NCBI RefSeq assembly: GCF_023221595.1
Contig: NZ_CP096563.1
Span: forward strand, 3,801,501 to 3,865,500
DNA: 64,000 nt
Origin: Rhodococcus qingshengii JCM 15477
Lineage (GTDB): Bacteria > Actinomycetota > Actinomycetes > Mycobacteriales > Mycobacteriaceae
Reading direction: 5' to 3'
Shown here: positions 36,155 through 45,655 of the stretch, one piece after another
How positions within the stretch are numbered: the stretch's first letter is position 1
Layout of the letters: every line of letters begins with the position of its first letter
Position numbers and translations under genes: made by a program
The notes under the pieces: model-generated
Seen by the model: only the letters and a program-made list of their open reading frames with translations
Databases searched by the model: none
Told to the model about the DNA's origin: nothing

Positions 36155-36826
36155 TCACAGGTCATCGATACTGATGATCCCGTCCTGGAGGGCCCTCGCG
36201 ACAAGAGCGGCTTTCGTGGATGCAGGCCTTCCGACAGCGGCGTACTTTGCGCGGACGCGCCCCAGATGGGTGCTGACCGTGGATGGGGTGATGTAGAGGG
36301 CTCTAGCGGCGAAGATCTTCGATTCGGTTCGAAACCACTGGATCAGGACTTCGCGTTCCCGATCAGTCAACTCCGGCCTCGAACACCGGGTATCCGCGGA
36401 CATCGCCCCGGCCATGCTCGGCGATACATAAGGCCTATCGGTTACCGCCGCTTCGATAGCGGGAACTATATGTTGGCGCCCTTCGGATTTCGTCAGGTAT
36501 GTTACCGCGCCATTGTCGAGGCAGTCCAGGATCGTTGCGGCGTCGCTTCGCATGGAATAGATGACAACCCGGTGCCCGGCGTCAGCGAGAGTGCGCACCA
36601 TATCCAAAGCGATCAGCGGCGAACCGTCTCCAAATTGGAGGTCCAGCACCACCGCATCGACTCGAGAGGCCGTGCCGGCAGTCAAGAACTCTGTCGGGCG
36701 CAGGTATCGTCCGGCGACCGTGATCGGTGGCATGGCAGCACCACACCACGACGCGAGACCTTCGTGCACCACTTCATGGTCGTCGATCAACGCCACAGTA
36801 ATGTCTGTCAGACCAGGTAGAGCCAT
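36155..36826 (-). CDS. NarL/LuxR-type response regulator
   Basis: The 223-aa protein has a receiver domain (acidic pair in LIDDHE at about 15, phospho-acceptor Asp in VVLDLQFGDGSP near 60, Lys in LTKSEG near 110) and a C-terminal LuxR-type HTH (REREVLIQWF...TPSTVSTHLGRVRAKY). AAGGAGAGG precedes the ATG. It lies 47 nt after the kinase gene and is surely its partner. The second HTH helix is slightly unusual (SKIFAARAL for the common NKEIA). Confidence 0.85.
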   Translation of the reverse strand: MALPGLTDITVALIDDHEVVHEGLASWCGAAMPPITVAGRYLRPTEFLTAGTASRVDAVVLDLQFGDGSPLIALDMVRTLADAGHRVVIYSMRSDAATILDCLDNGAVTYLTKSEGRQHIVPAIEAAVTDRPYVSPSMAGAMSADTRCSRPELTDREREVLIQWFRTESKIFAARALYITPSTVSTHLGRVRAKYAAVGRPASTKAALVARALQDGIISIDDL

Positions 36827-36873
36827 TCGAGCAATCCTCTCCTTGTATGCCGCGAGGGCTTTGATGGGTGAGT

Positions 36874-39252
36874 TCACAACAATGCATCTGAAAGAGGCGC
36901 CGTATCTGCGGGTGAGGGAGTAGCGGTGGATTCCACCCAAATCTGTCCGTCGTCGTATTCGACTCGTAGCTCGACACCCGCAATGTCGACAGACTCGATT
37001 TCAGCAACATGCGAGGGCTCGGAATCGGCGACAACACTGACTTGAAGGCGCGGCGCCTCGGTCACCACAATCCGAACGTGGACCCGTGCAAGTACGACAA
37101 CCTGTGCGGGCACCGCGAGAAGGCCCGCCCGAACATCTGGGTCGATGGGGGGCAAATCTTGCGGTATCTCCACCGCCACCGATACCCCGTTCTTCTCCCC
37201 CAACTCGGTTAGAACCTGAATCTCCTGAGCCAGCGGATGAAGCTGCAGTTGCCCGTCTGCCTGCAAGAACAACCTCCGCATTCGGGCGGATTCAACCGCC
37301 GCGCGGATGCGCACCCCCTCGGACGCCGCGGTGACGGAACCGTCTGCAAGAGCTCTCAATAGCGGAACCGTGGTCCCCTCGAGGGCTGCATAGCGACTCT
37401 GATAGTCAGCCTGCACACGGTCCTCGATCTCCTGCCCAGCGATCAGCGCAGACTGGGCTCCGGACTCCTGGGCAGCCAACCGCGCAGTGCGGCGCAGGTC
37501 CGAGGCGAAGAACCCGGCGATCAATTGCACCGCCAATTCACTTGCAAGGCTGTACCCGAACAGTTCGAATGTTCCCGCGTTCATCTCGTCGCCGATCACC
37601 GCCGCTGCGGCGGTGACCACCCGCAAGAAAACCAGAGCAGCCACGATCGTTCGCACCGGCGAGGCGAGGATCAGCGGCAACAACACCCAACCCGTCATGC
37701 CGAACGCCCAATGTTCCCCGGTGCCGAACGCGTCGTCGGTGGTAAACGGTTGAACGAAGGTCACCACCGACACCGCACCGAACCCCACCACCTTCACCCA
37801 ACGCGGCACCGCAATTCCGACCACATTGATTGCGCCCAGCGCGATGACCGCAGCGAGAACACTGATCAACACCAACTGCGTGGGCTCTATGAAGATTCGC
37901 GGTCCGTACAACCGCACGGGGATCAGTGTCGTCAAGATCGTGGCAACCCCGACTAATCCCAACCCATACCCGCGACTCATCCGGAACGCTCGACGGGCAG
38001 GATCCGACAACTCCCACACCCGTGGATCGTCACCAGGACGACAGCCGACCTCATCGCCGTCCTCCTGGGTGTCCCAACCCAAGATCACTCTCGTCCCGAT
38101 CCCTGGATCCGATTCCACCCGCCCCCAACCTCCGACCCGACTCATCCGTCCTGCGATCGACTGCGTAATCCCCCTGCCGTGCCCTGTCGCTGCCTCCGGA
38201 TCGCACTCGTTGGGATCCACTACAGCGAATCCAATACCGGCATCGGCGATCTCAACTCCCGCACTGTCAAGCGCGACCGCTGCCGTCCGAGTGCCCGCGT
38301 GCCGCTCGACGTTGGTTAGTGCTTCCCTCACGGCGCCGGAGACCGCATGTGCGAGAACCTTGGTAATCAGTACGCGCTCCGCTCCCATCACAACGACCTC
38401 GATGCCCGACTCTGCCGCGATGTCGTCAAGGATCCCGCGAAGATCAATTTGGTCACCGGAATCCAGGACAGGCGCTAACCGAAGCGCCTGTAGATCACGA
38501 CGAGCTTGGCGCTGCACTCGTTCATCCGTCAATGCGACGCCTTGCCCGATCATCAACATCGTCGCTGCGGCTGTGTCGTGCACAGTGGCCCAATGTTCGC
38601 GCTGATGCGCGCGTCGTGCCTGTGCGATTGCAACATTGCGTTCGGTCACTGCGAGTTGCTCACCCGCCACGTCTGCAGCCCGCGAAGCACGTTCGACCAA
38701 CTGCCGCAGGAAAATGCCGATACCGCATTGCACGAAGAAGAAGTACGGCCAAAACACCGTCCAGGGTGAGTGGATCTCCGGAATGCGAGACAACCCAATG
38801 CCGAACGCTACCGAGACGCCTACCGCAGCCAACACCGCCTGCCAATGCCGTTGAGAGAAAGCGAAACTCAAAACTGCGCTCCCGGATACCGCCAGCGGCA
38901 ACGAGTTGGACGTCACGACGTCGATACCTTCGGTCGTCGATGGAATCGTCAGCGCGACTACCAGAATGAGCGCGTAGTCTGCCCACACTTGAACCGGCGA
39001 GGCCATCGAGCGAGTGATCAGACGAAATGAACCCCACACGATCAGCGCCACCGCGACCGTCACTCCCACGGTCGTGCGGGGCGGATAACTCAAATACACC
39101 AATCCACACAGGACATTAACGCTGTGCCGAAGTATGACTCCGAACCACGCTGCCTGAAACCGTGATCGTGCAGCGGATGAATCCCAGGTACCACCGCCCA
39201 CACCACGCCCCCGTATCTGCGCCTCGCGTTGTGAGAAAGCTGCGAATCCCAC
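36874..39252 (-). CDS. Tandem-fused sensor histidine kinase
   Basis: 792 aa in two similar halves. Half one has five or six membrane helices (about 35-185), a dimerisation helix with phospho-accepting His225 (WATVHDT), an N-box (REALTNVERHA, 309-319) and G-boxes (DAGIGF, GHGRGI), a complete NarX/DesK-like kinase. Half two again has about six membrane helices (430-590), then a coiled linker and a last 150 residues with the outline of dimerisation and ATPase domains but no His, N-box or G-box. So it looks like a kinase duplicated and fused, the second copy having become non-catalytic. The GTG start at 39252 has no clear ribosome site; the true start may be somewhat later. Confidence 0.8.
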   Translation of the reverse strand: MGFAAFSQREAQIRGRGVGGGTWDSSAARSRFQAAWFGVILRHSVNVLCGLVYLSYPPRTTVGVTVAVALIVWGSFRLITRSMASPVQVWADYALILVVALTIPSTTEGIDVVTSNSLPLAVSGSAVLSFAFSQRHWQAVLAAVGVSVAFGIGLSRIPEIHSPWTVFWPYFFFVQCGIGIFLRQLVERASRAADVAGEQLAVTERNVAIAQARRAHQREHWATVHDTAAATMLMIGQGVALTDERVQRQARRDLQALRLAPVLDSGDQIDLRGILDDIAAESGIEVVVMGAERVLITKVLAHAVSGAVREALTNVERHAGTRTAAVALDSAGVEIADAGIGFAVVDPNECDPEAATGHGRGITQSIAGRMSRVGGWGRVESDPGIGTRVILGWDTQEDGDEVGCRPGDDPRVWELSDPARRAFRMSRGYGLGLVGVATILTTLIPVRLYGPRIFIEPTQLVLISVLAAVIALGAINVVGIAVPRWVKVVGFGAVSVVTFVQPFTTDDAFGTGEHWAFGMTGWVLLPLILASPVRTIVAALVFLRVVTAAAAVIGDEMNAGTFELFGYSLASELAVQLIAGFFASDLRRTARLAAQESGAQSALIAGQEIEDRVQADYQSRYAALEGTTVPLLRALADGSVTAASEGVRIRAAVESARMRRLFLQADGQLQLHPLAQEIQVLTELGEKNGVSVAVEIPQDLPPIDPDVRAGLLAVPAQVVVLARVHVRIVVTEAPRLQVSVVADSEPSHVAEIESVDIAGVELRVEYDDGQIWVESTATPSPADTAPLSDALL

Positions 39253-39653
39253 TAAGTGAATATCCCTCCACGCCTGGTAACGGATATGTCGGACTCCGAC
39301 GCCTTAACGCCGACACCGCCATTCATCGTTGGCGCACCGAACCCCGAATGAGTACGCCGCCAGCTGTATTCACACGCATGGATTCTATGATAGCGAGCGG
39401 CTCACCAAACGGGGTCCTACCACGATGAATCAACCAAGGTTCATCATCGTCAACTTAGGTAACGACCCTCAACCCGTTGCCCCATCATGATTGGTAGTCG
39501 AGCCATGAAGTTGGATCAGTCTCAGAATCAGAACAATCTTTGCACCGTTGACCTAGTCTTCAACTCCCCTCACGAATTTCTATGACATACAGTCACTTAC
39601 AGAACGCGGCCAGGGTTATAGCGTGCTTCGGACTGCGTTCGCACGAGAACCGA
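39253..39653. other. Intergenic region with kinase promoter
   Basis: About 400 nt between two minus-strand genes. Around 39423-39450 there is an imperfect dyad (ATGATGAACC type, GATGAA...TTCATC) that could be the response regulator's own site. No gene seen. Confidence 0.35.
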
Positions 39654-41579
39654 TCAGGAACCAAAATTCCATTCGAGTGAGCCAGTGCCCAGGGATCCTG
39701 ATCCGCCAGGTCCGCTGCTATCGGCATACACGTCATTCAACACCGACCGTGGAAGCACCGTCACAGAAAAGGTTGAGAATGCCTCTCGGTTCTGATCGTC
39801 TCGCACTCGTAGGGTCACAGAATGCGTTCCGACGGAGACAGTTTCTATGGTTGCGATGCCATCCACGCAAACAATCGCAAACTCGTTCTGTCCGTCGAGA
39901 TCGAAACGCGCATCGATCGAGCCTATCGTCGAGCTTCCTGAACACGACAGCATCACCGGCAGTCCTTCGACCGCGCTGCCGAGCACAGATCCGGATGCCA
40001 CAGGCTGATTGTCGATTTCATCGATGGCGTTGACAATCTCGTCACCAACCGAGCCGGCGTTCGCGATCTCGACCGATGAGCCGCCGGTCGCCCGTGCGAT
40101 AGGGCCCATGAAATTCGTCAGTTCCGAGCTCGCACTGATCGAGTACAGCGAGGCGGCCCCCGGCCCCTTCTCCGCAGCGAACGATTGGGTCCGCTGAATC
40201 ACGGCCCGGTCTGACTCAACCGTCTCGGTGTCCGCTGTGGGAACCTGATCGCGTGACTCAGGCGCGGCGGTTCTAGCCGCTAGCGACGGTGAAATCGGTT
40301 CAGGGAGCAGCGCGACTCCATTCAACATTTTCGTAACCATGTCGCCGGTCAGGCCTGTGACCGGCTCCGGATCATGGGGCGGTGCATCCCCGATCAAGAT
40401 TACGGACCGCTTGCCGCCGACCTGCCATGGCGAACGTAGTGCCTCCACAATTCCCGAGTAAACGGCCTCTGGGGTGTCTCCCCCTCCGTTGGCGCTGAGA
40501 GAGTTCAATCCCGTATTGAAGTCGGCGAAGTTAGACGTCAATGGCACAACAGTCCGAGCCACAAAAGCGTCTCCGTGGTCGCGATATTCCACAAGAGACA
40601 CCCGTGAGCGACCATCCGCGGTGACGATTCGATTCGCAATCGCCCCGGCTTGTGCCCTCACATTGTTGATGTACGGCTGCATCGATCCTGTTGTGTCAAT
40701 GGCAAAGACTGTGTCTTTTGCGGCTGATGTGGGCGCGTGTCCGCTATAGGACTCCCGCGCTACGCGAACTGAGGTAGCCAGCGCTTTGGCCATAAAGTCC
40801 ACTTCATCGGTTTCAGACGCACCCATACCGGTACCCGGGACTAGCTTGACACCGGGTTTGAAATAGTTAGCATGCGCTGATTCGTCCTTGTCAAGGATGG
40901 AATCGCAGACCGGGTCTTTCTCGTGACAGATCGATACGCGTCTGACCCCAGCCAGCCCGTAGTAGTCATCGACAGACTCTTCCAACACCCTCCGGTAAAT
41001 GCCCTGACCATCGGAACCAGAGCCAAAGACCCCGTCGGCGTCAGGCTTCTGATACGGATCACCAACCAGGTGGGAGGCTGCTAGAACCCCGAGACCGCTG
41101 AAGTGCTTCGCGATAGTTCTAGCAACGATCGCTCCCTGCGAATACCCGAGCAAGATCACTTTGGGTGCAGCGCACGAGCTTGGTTGCCGATCCTTGAACG
41201 ACGCGTAGACCGCCCTGGCTGCGACTGCACCCTGCTCTGCAGATTCGAGTACAGCGAAGGCACCATCGACAGTCTGAACTACTGGCACCGCTGGGTACCC
41301 GATACCGACATCGAGGATAGGAGTGTCCTGCATATCTTGGGTGTCGTACGCCTTCCTAAGAAGGAGCTTGAGCGTCGGCCCTTCCCAGCCTCCGGTCCGC
41401 TGGGTGCCGTACGACTGCGCGCCGATCGTACTTTCACCGCTCCCCCGCATCGCCAAAGCAACCACCGGGGTGCACCCATCGTCCGCCGCCGCCGTGGGAC
41501 TCGCCACCACCACGACCGAACACGCCACACCGACCGCACCTAGCCACACACCAATTCGGCGATACACACCCAAAGTCAT
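39654..41579 (-). CDS. Secreted cutinase-VWA fusion protein
   Basis: 641 aa from an ATG with a GGGGAG site. Signal peptide at about 1-31 (ASPTAAA). The cutinase/serine-esterase domain (about 33-275) has Ser147 (GYSQGA), Asp222 (KDPVCD) and His236 (SAHANYF). A von Willebrand A domain follows with the MIDAS DTTGS at 295-299 and a later TPEA and GDAPP, to about residue 515. The last 120 residues form a PKD/Ig-like beta domain. The combination of a hydrolase, a metal-dependent adhesion domain and a beta stalk suggests a surface or secreted enzyme that binds a target before cleaving an ester. The fusion is uncommon in my memory of cutinases, which are usually single-domain. Confidence 0.8.
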   Translation of the reverse strand: MTLGVYRRIGVWLGAVGVACSVVVVASPTAAADDGCTPVVALAMRGSGESTIGAQSYGTQRTGGWEGPTLKLLLRKAYDTQDMQDTPILDVGIGYPAVPVVQTVDGAFAVLESAEQGAVAARAVYASFKDRQPSSCAAPKVILLGYSQGAIVARTIAKHFSGLGVLAASHLVGDPYQKPDADGVFGSGSDGQGIYRRVLEESVDDYYGLAGVRRVSICHEKDPVCDSILDKDESAHANYFKPGVKLVPGTGMGASETDEVDFMAKALATSVRVARESYSGHAPTSAAKDTVFAIDTTGSMQPYINNVRAQAGAIANRIVTADGRSRVSLVEYRDHGDAFVARTVVPLTSNFADFNTGLNSLSANGGGDTPEAVYSGIVEALRSPWQVGGKRSVILIGDAPPHDPEPVTGLTGDMVTKMLNGVALLPEPISPSLAARTAAPESRDQVPTADTETVESDRAVIQRTQSFAAEKGPGAASLYSISASSELTNFMGPIARATGGSSVEIANAGSVGDEIVNAIDEIDNQPVASGSVLGSAVEGLPVMLSCSGSSTIGSIDARFDLDGQNEFAIVCVDGIATIETVSVGTHSVTLRVRDDQNREAFSTFSVTVLPRSVLNDVYADSSGPGGSGSLGTGSLEWNFGS

Positions 41580-41863
41580 CAGCTCCCCAGTTCTCTCCAC
41601 GTCCCATTTCGGACAATCGCAGATTATGGCGGCGACCGGCAGGTGTATGTCCTTCATTCGAAGGACACAGGTCGTTCTGCCAAAAACTTCCAAAAGAGAC
41701 CATTCCAATCTCGACAACGGAATGATTGTGGAAACCGTCCGGCCGCGCAGCCGAGCGCCTCCTCTCGCACGGCCATATGAAGGTGCCCATGAATCACCGC
41801 TCATTCACTCCGGGGCCTAGGTAAGAACGAACGGTGTCGTAGATCTGCGGTACAACTATCCCG

Positions 41864-42321
41864 GTGACCGATCAACCAACATGGCACGACTTCTCTCGTG
41901 TGTACGCAATCTTCAAAGGCACGAGGGCCTGGCACTTCGACCTCGCAGACTTCTACAGACGTCGTTACGATGTCTACTGCCAGATTTTGAGCGTTGATCC
42001 TACTGACACATCTAACTTCGATCGTGGTCAGCAAGCTGTACACAGGCTGGTATTTGAGCGGGTAGCAGCGAAGTACATCAGCCGCATATCTCCGTTCGCC
42101 TTGGCGTCCTTGCTGCTCCGAATTCGGTCACCTCATTGGTCAACTCATACAGCGCAAGCATCAACCAGCTCGTCACGCTGGAGAAGCAGATCTACCTCGA
42201 TGTCATGGCCGACGCCGCGACATGTCTCTGGGGACCATGCACTCACGCCGTAACAGACGCAGATCTTGCTCGCTTCGGCGTCGATCCGGCGAACGAACCG
42301 GATGAGCATCTTTACTGGTAG
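41864..42321 (+). pseudogene. Frameshifted hypothetical gene
   Basis: From a GTG at 41864 a protein-like frame runs to about 42105 (WHDFSRVYAIFKGTRAW...). It then turns into low-quality Ser/Arg/Thr-rich sequence. A neighbouring frame takes over at about 42110 and continues naturally (SVTSLVNSYSASINQLVTLE...) to the stop at 42321. A single-base loss near 42108 explains both. Joined, the product would be about 152 aa, helical, family unknown. It could also be a sequencing error. Confidence 0.6.
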
Positions 42322-42402
42322 CGGATTACGGGCCTCCGTACTCGACCACTCAAAAGGACGAGACTCGCCAGAGCTACCCCATTCGACAAATGAAGGAACC
42401 TG

Positions 42403-43062
42403 ATGACGAACAAGTCGTGGTCAATCGCTGCAGTGATTATTGGATCTACAGGTCTTGTCATTTCTATCGCCGCACTGTTGCGAAACTTCACATTCGGACT
42501 TCAACTCGGGGACCTCGGAACGTGGATCGGCGGGCTCGGCACCACAATGGTCGCAATCCTGACTCTGTGGACTGTCCGGGAATCGATCCGCGCAAGGACC
42601 GGTGCTGACAGACTCCGAGCCGAGTCCGATCGCGAGGCTGGGGTAAGAGCACTGCGGAAGGCAGCACGTGCACGTGTGACCGTGCTGCCAGGAAACACAA
42701 CCGGAACTCCCGCCTGGACCGTAACTCTGCAAAACAACACCGGCGGAACTCTTTACGACGTCGAATGGACCGACTTTACCGCCGTCCAAGCTCCGACAGC
42801 GATGAACTCTGCCCAAACCGTCTCCACCACAATCACAGACTTCCCTTTCGGCGCCGATGAGTACCCCAGTTCTCCTGTCGTGCTTGACACCGAAGCGCGC
42901 ACCGCCTACTTCTTCACCGACGAGACGACGTTGGGGAGCTACCTACCGAGACCAGAGATCGAGTTCACAGATGAGGACGGGTACAGGTTTCGGTACGTGG
43001 AGGCAGTGCTGCCCGGGATATATGTTGGTGCTAAAGGTAAATGGGTCTCAGTCGAAGGCTGA
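42403..43062 (+). CDS. Membrane-anchored protein, function unknown
   Basis: 219 aa from ATG after GAAGGA. Two membrane helices at about 8-27 and 36-58, a short charged coil (about 60-90), then a beta-sandwich-like domain (TVTLQNNTGGTLYDVEW). This layout of a double helix hairpin, coil and beta domain is common in uncharacterised phage/element membrane proteins. No assignment is possible. Confidence 0.6.
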   Translation: MTNKSWSIAAVIIGSTGLVISIAALLRNFTFGLQLGDLGTWIGGLGTTMVAILTLWTVRESIRARTGADRLRAESDREAGVRALRKAARARVTVLPGNTTGTPAWTVTLQNNTGGTLYDVEWTDFTAVQAPTAMNSAQTVSTTITDFPFGADEYPSSPVVLDTEARTAYFFTDETTLGSYLPRPEIEFTDEDGYRFRYVEAVLPGIYVGAKGKWVSVEG

Positions 43063-43417
43063 ACAGTGAAATCGCCGCGCAACCATCTCATTCCACGGAC
43101 ATAGATTGGAAACGACGCACTGACGCAGACCTGAATTCGGATGCCAATAACCCGCTGCTCGGTGCGAAGTAGATCAAAGCATGATCGTGCACCCCAATCC
43201 GACTGTTCGTCAAACGCATTCGGGTCAACTGTCCAAACTTGGTCGTCGAGCAAGAAAAGTCTCCGTGCCACTGAGAAAATGCCGTGAGTCTGGACTGAGG
43301 TTGCATTCGCGTTTGACCACCATCAGGTACACACACAGATGCAACGAGCACCCTAAATACCCTCGAAACACCCCGTAGTACAAGCCCACCAACCTGGGGC
43401 AACGCCATTAAGTCACA
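43063..43417. other. Non-coding DNA left of the tRNA remnant
   Basis: About 350 nt without a credible gene. Minus-strand frames here are read-through of the tRNA-derived sequence and should be ignored. Confidence 0.4.
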
Positions 43418-43460
43418 TTCCCAGGCTGAATACGCGGGTTCGATTCCCGTCATCGACTCT
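43418..43460 (+). other. tRNA-Gly(CCC)-like 3' fragment, probable attachment-site scar
   Basis: The stretch holds the 3' part of an anticodon arm (TTCCCAGGCTGA) and a full T arm with GGGTTCGATTCCC, as in the 3' half of actinobacterial tRNA-Gly with anticodon CCC. The acceptor strand does not match a usual glycine tRNA and no 5' half lies upstream. Such fragments arise when an element integrates at a tRNA 3' end, so this is probably an attL/attR or a leftover. Confidence 0.55.
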
Positions 43461-43644
43461 CTTGAACGCTCTGGCCAGCGCGTCGCGCAGCCTGGACCGC
43501 ACTGGCCTGGCTGGAGTTCCACTTATTTGACACCGAGCTCGGGCGGAGCCACCGACGCGCTTGAGTCACTGCCTCCACAGACCTTCCGGTATGGGATGGG
43601 AGACTGCTGCAAGCTGATCACACTGTGGAAACCAGAGGACCGAG

Positions 43645-44649
43645 ATGGCGCAGTACGGGTACCGATTGTTCAAAACCGAGAGAATGAATGGACGAGGCAA
43701 CACGCCAGTAGCGTTCATGGACGGAAAGTGGGGCGATTTCGTCGAGCACCTCACGCGCTCGTATGAGCGCCAGATTGGTCGTAAGTGGCACGAGAACCCA
43801 CGTGACGCATTCGACTCCAACGGCAACGCGGTTCCGTTGGATCCCAACAGCCGCATCGTTCGCTTGGACTGGATGCACCGCTCGGGGATGTCAGTGTTCT
43901 TCGCGGTGTCATCTGGGAAGAACGACGGTTTCCGAGATGCCATGACGGCCGCAGATGGTGCTGCTGACGTCTCCATCGAGCATCTTGCCCCACGTCGTCA
44001 GTACCGCGGCGTCTTCACGCTGCCACCAAATCAGGCTGAGGGAATCGTGGCATTAGAGACGATTTCGAGGACCTGCCTCAATACAGTCCTGACGCGGTGG
44101 AGTAACGAGTGGTCAGAACAGCTTGCGAAAGCTGATGGAAAAAGCGGCAAAGAGTCGCATCACTGCCGAGTGCGATTCAATCAGATCACCGACAGCGCTC
44201 AGATCACATCCCTGCTCAATGAAGGCGATCCGCAAGAAATTGTACTGACCGAGCATGTTGCACAGGGCAATGGTCTGCCGAACCTTGTCCAATACCGCCT
44301 GACTGCCCCAGTACGCGAAAAGCACACAGTGATGGGAACAATTAAGCGGTGGGTGACGCAGAAGGGCATCAGCGTTCAAGACGGGATCCAAGAGGCACGT
44401 GCACTTGTGGGACCAGAAGTTGCTGAAGTGGACTTCGATGAGTGCTATGTGTCTGTCCGGCACGAGGGACAACTTCGACATGTCAGTCCTGACGCCTACA
44501 GTGAGCTCTTCACCTACGACATCAGGAGCAAGCAGCGAGAGACGAATGACTTCTATCGCGAGGTCAACAACAAGATGGCCGCTCTAGGTTTCGCCCGGAC
44601 GATGGACCTAGACTTGAACGACTGGCCGACCGACTTGCCAAGCCTCTAG
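43645..44649 (+). CDS. Uncharacterised soluble protein, first gene of a pair
   Basis: A 334-aa cytosolic alpha/beta protein with many charged residues and no signal or membrane segment. The start ATG lies in GAGATGG with weak spacing. I do not recognise the family; the outline (N-terminal beta-rich 100 residues, middle helical, C-terminal conserved-looking DEC-Y-SVRHEGQL segment) is reminiscent of sensors in two-gene defence modules, but nothing decisive is visible. The next gene, 44 nt on, encodes a four-helix membrane protein, and the pair lies just after the tRNA scar. Confidence 0.6.
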   Translation: MAQYGYRLFKTERMNGRGNTPVAFMDGKWGDFVEHLTRSYERQIGRKWHENPRDAFDSNGNAVPLDPNSRIVRLDWMHRSGMSVFFAVSSGKNDGFRDAMTAADGAADVSIEHLAPRRQYRGVFTLPPNQAEGIVALETISRTCLNTVLTRWSNEWSEQLAKADGKSGKESHHCRVRFNQITDSAQITSLLNEGDPQEIVLTEHVAQGNGLPNLVQYRLTAPVREKHTVMGTIKRWVTQKGISVQDGIQEARALVGPEVAEVDFDECYVSVRHEGQLRHVSPDAYSELFTYDIRSKQRETNDFYREVNNKMAALGFARTMDLDLNDWPTDLPSL

Positions 44650-44693
44650 CCGCAGGTGATGCACGCCCGATCGCTCCGAAGGGGGTATTCCGC

Positions 44694-45245
44694 ATGACGG
44701 CTCGGATGAATCCAATTCCGGTACTCCGCGCACACTCGCGAACACTGATGAACGGCGAGCACGCAGACTGGGCCGCCCGCTTGGTGATGTGGGGCGGTCC
44801 GGTCGCGGTCGGCGTGCTCTCGTTTCTATCATCGTGGCGGTTCAGCACGCCGGCGGTCTTGTTGTCAGGCGTGGCGCTTCTGATGGGTGGCTTGCTCAGC
44901 ACAGCTGGCGTGCTCTCGACACTTCGACTGAAGTTAACCGACCGCGACGAGGACCATCGGGCGGCTGATGAAGCAAAGCGAAATCTCGACGAGGCAGTCC
45001 CGCACGTGCTAGCCGCTTGCCTCGCCTGCCTAGCGTCGGCAGCGGCAATCATCATCGCCATGAACTACCCAGTTTGCCCTAACGCGCCCGGGCTTAACAA
45101 AGGGTTCAGCACCGTGATCGCTGTTCTTCTGACATATATCGGCGTTTTGTTCCTCGCGACCATTATCCGGTTGTACGCAGCCTACGTACAGGTCAATAAT
45201 GTACCGACTAAACTCAACGGTTTCGTCCGACGCGGTTCACTCTAA
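44694..45245 (+). CDS. Four-TM membrane protein, second gene of the pair
   Basis: 183 aa with membrane helices at about 30-45, 52-75, 105-122 and 140-160, and a charged cytoplasmic loop of about 30 residues between helices two and three. The start follows AAGGGGG. The pairing with a soluble upstream protein and the small size suit a membrane effector or channel, but this is inference. Confidence 0.6.
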   Translation: MTARMNPIPVLRAHSRTLMNGEHADWAARLVMWGGPVAVGVLSFLSSWRFSTPAVLLSGVALLMGGLLSTAGVLSTLRLKLTDRDEDHRAADEAKRNLDEAVPHVLAACLACLASAAAIIIAMNYPVCPNAPGLNKGFSTVIAVLLTYIGVLFLATIIRLYAAYVQVNNVPTKLNGFVRRGSL

Positions 45246-45655
45246 CTTTCTCGGAGCCCGAGTCGGCCGTCAGTCCACACTCATCGGCACTGAGTTGGCG
45301 TTGTCACCGCCTAGGGAACCGATCTGAATTGCCGTAACCGGCCCTAACTTCGATGCCCGGCTCCCTCCCTTTACCTTGAGCAACGGGCCGCCTCGAGCGG
45401 AAAATCCCGCAAACGTGACTCTCCAGACCTACATCGATCGTGAGTCTATTCGAGACAGATCCGTACACAACAACTCATCCAAGAGAGTTGACTTTTCGTC
45501 GTGGCGACAAGTGAAGTCTCTCTGCATTGTCAGGCCGCCCCTGGACCGGGCCTTTGCACTCCTGATCCGGGTATTTCAGTAGCGGAAACGACACCGGTAT
45601 GCCGGGCCGCCCGCGCCTCGTCCAGGATCGTGTCGCGGGATGGCTCGTCGTTCGA
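45246..45655. other. Intergenic stretch
   Basis: About 410 nt without a convincing gene. A plus-strand frame starting near 45599 overlaps the minus-strand gene and is discussed under findings. Confidence 0.35.

Noticed and set aside
43088..43522. Minus-strand 144-aa frame containing MTGIEPAYSAWE
   Set aside because: This peptide is the familiar false translation of a tRNA-Gly 3' half read on the opposite strand.
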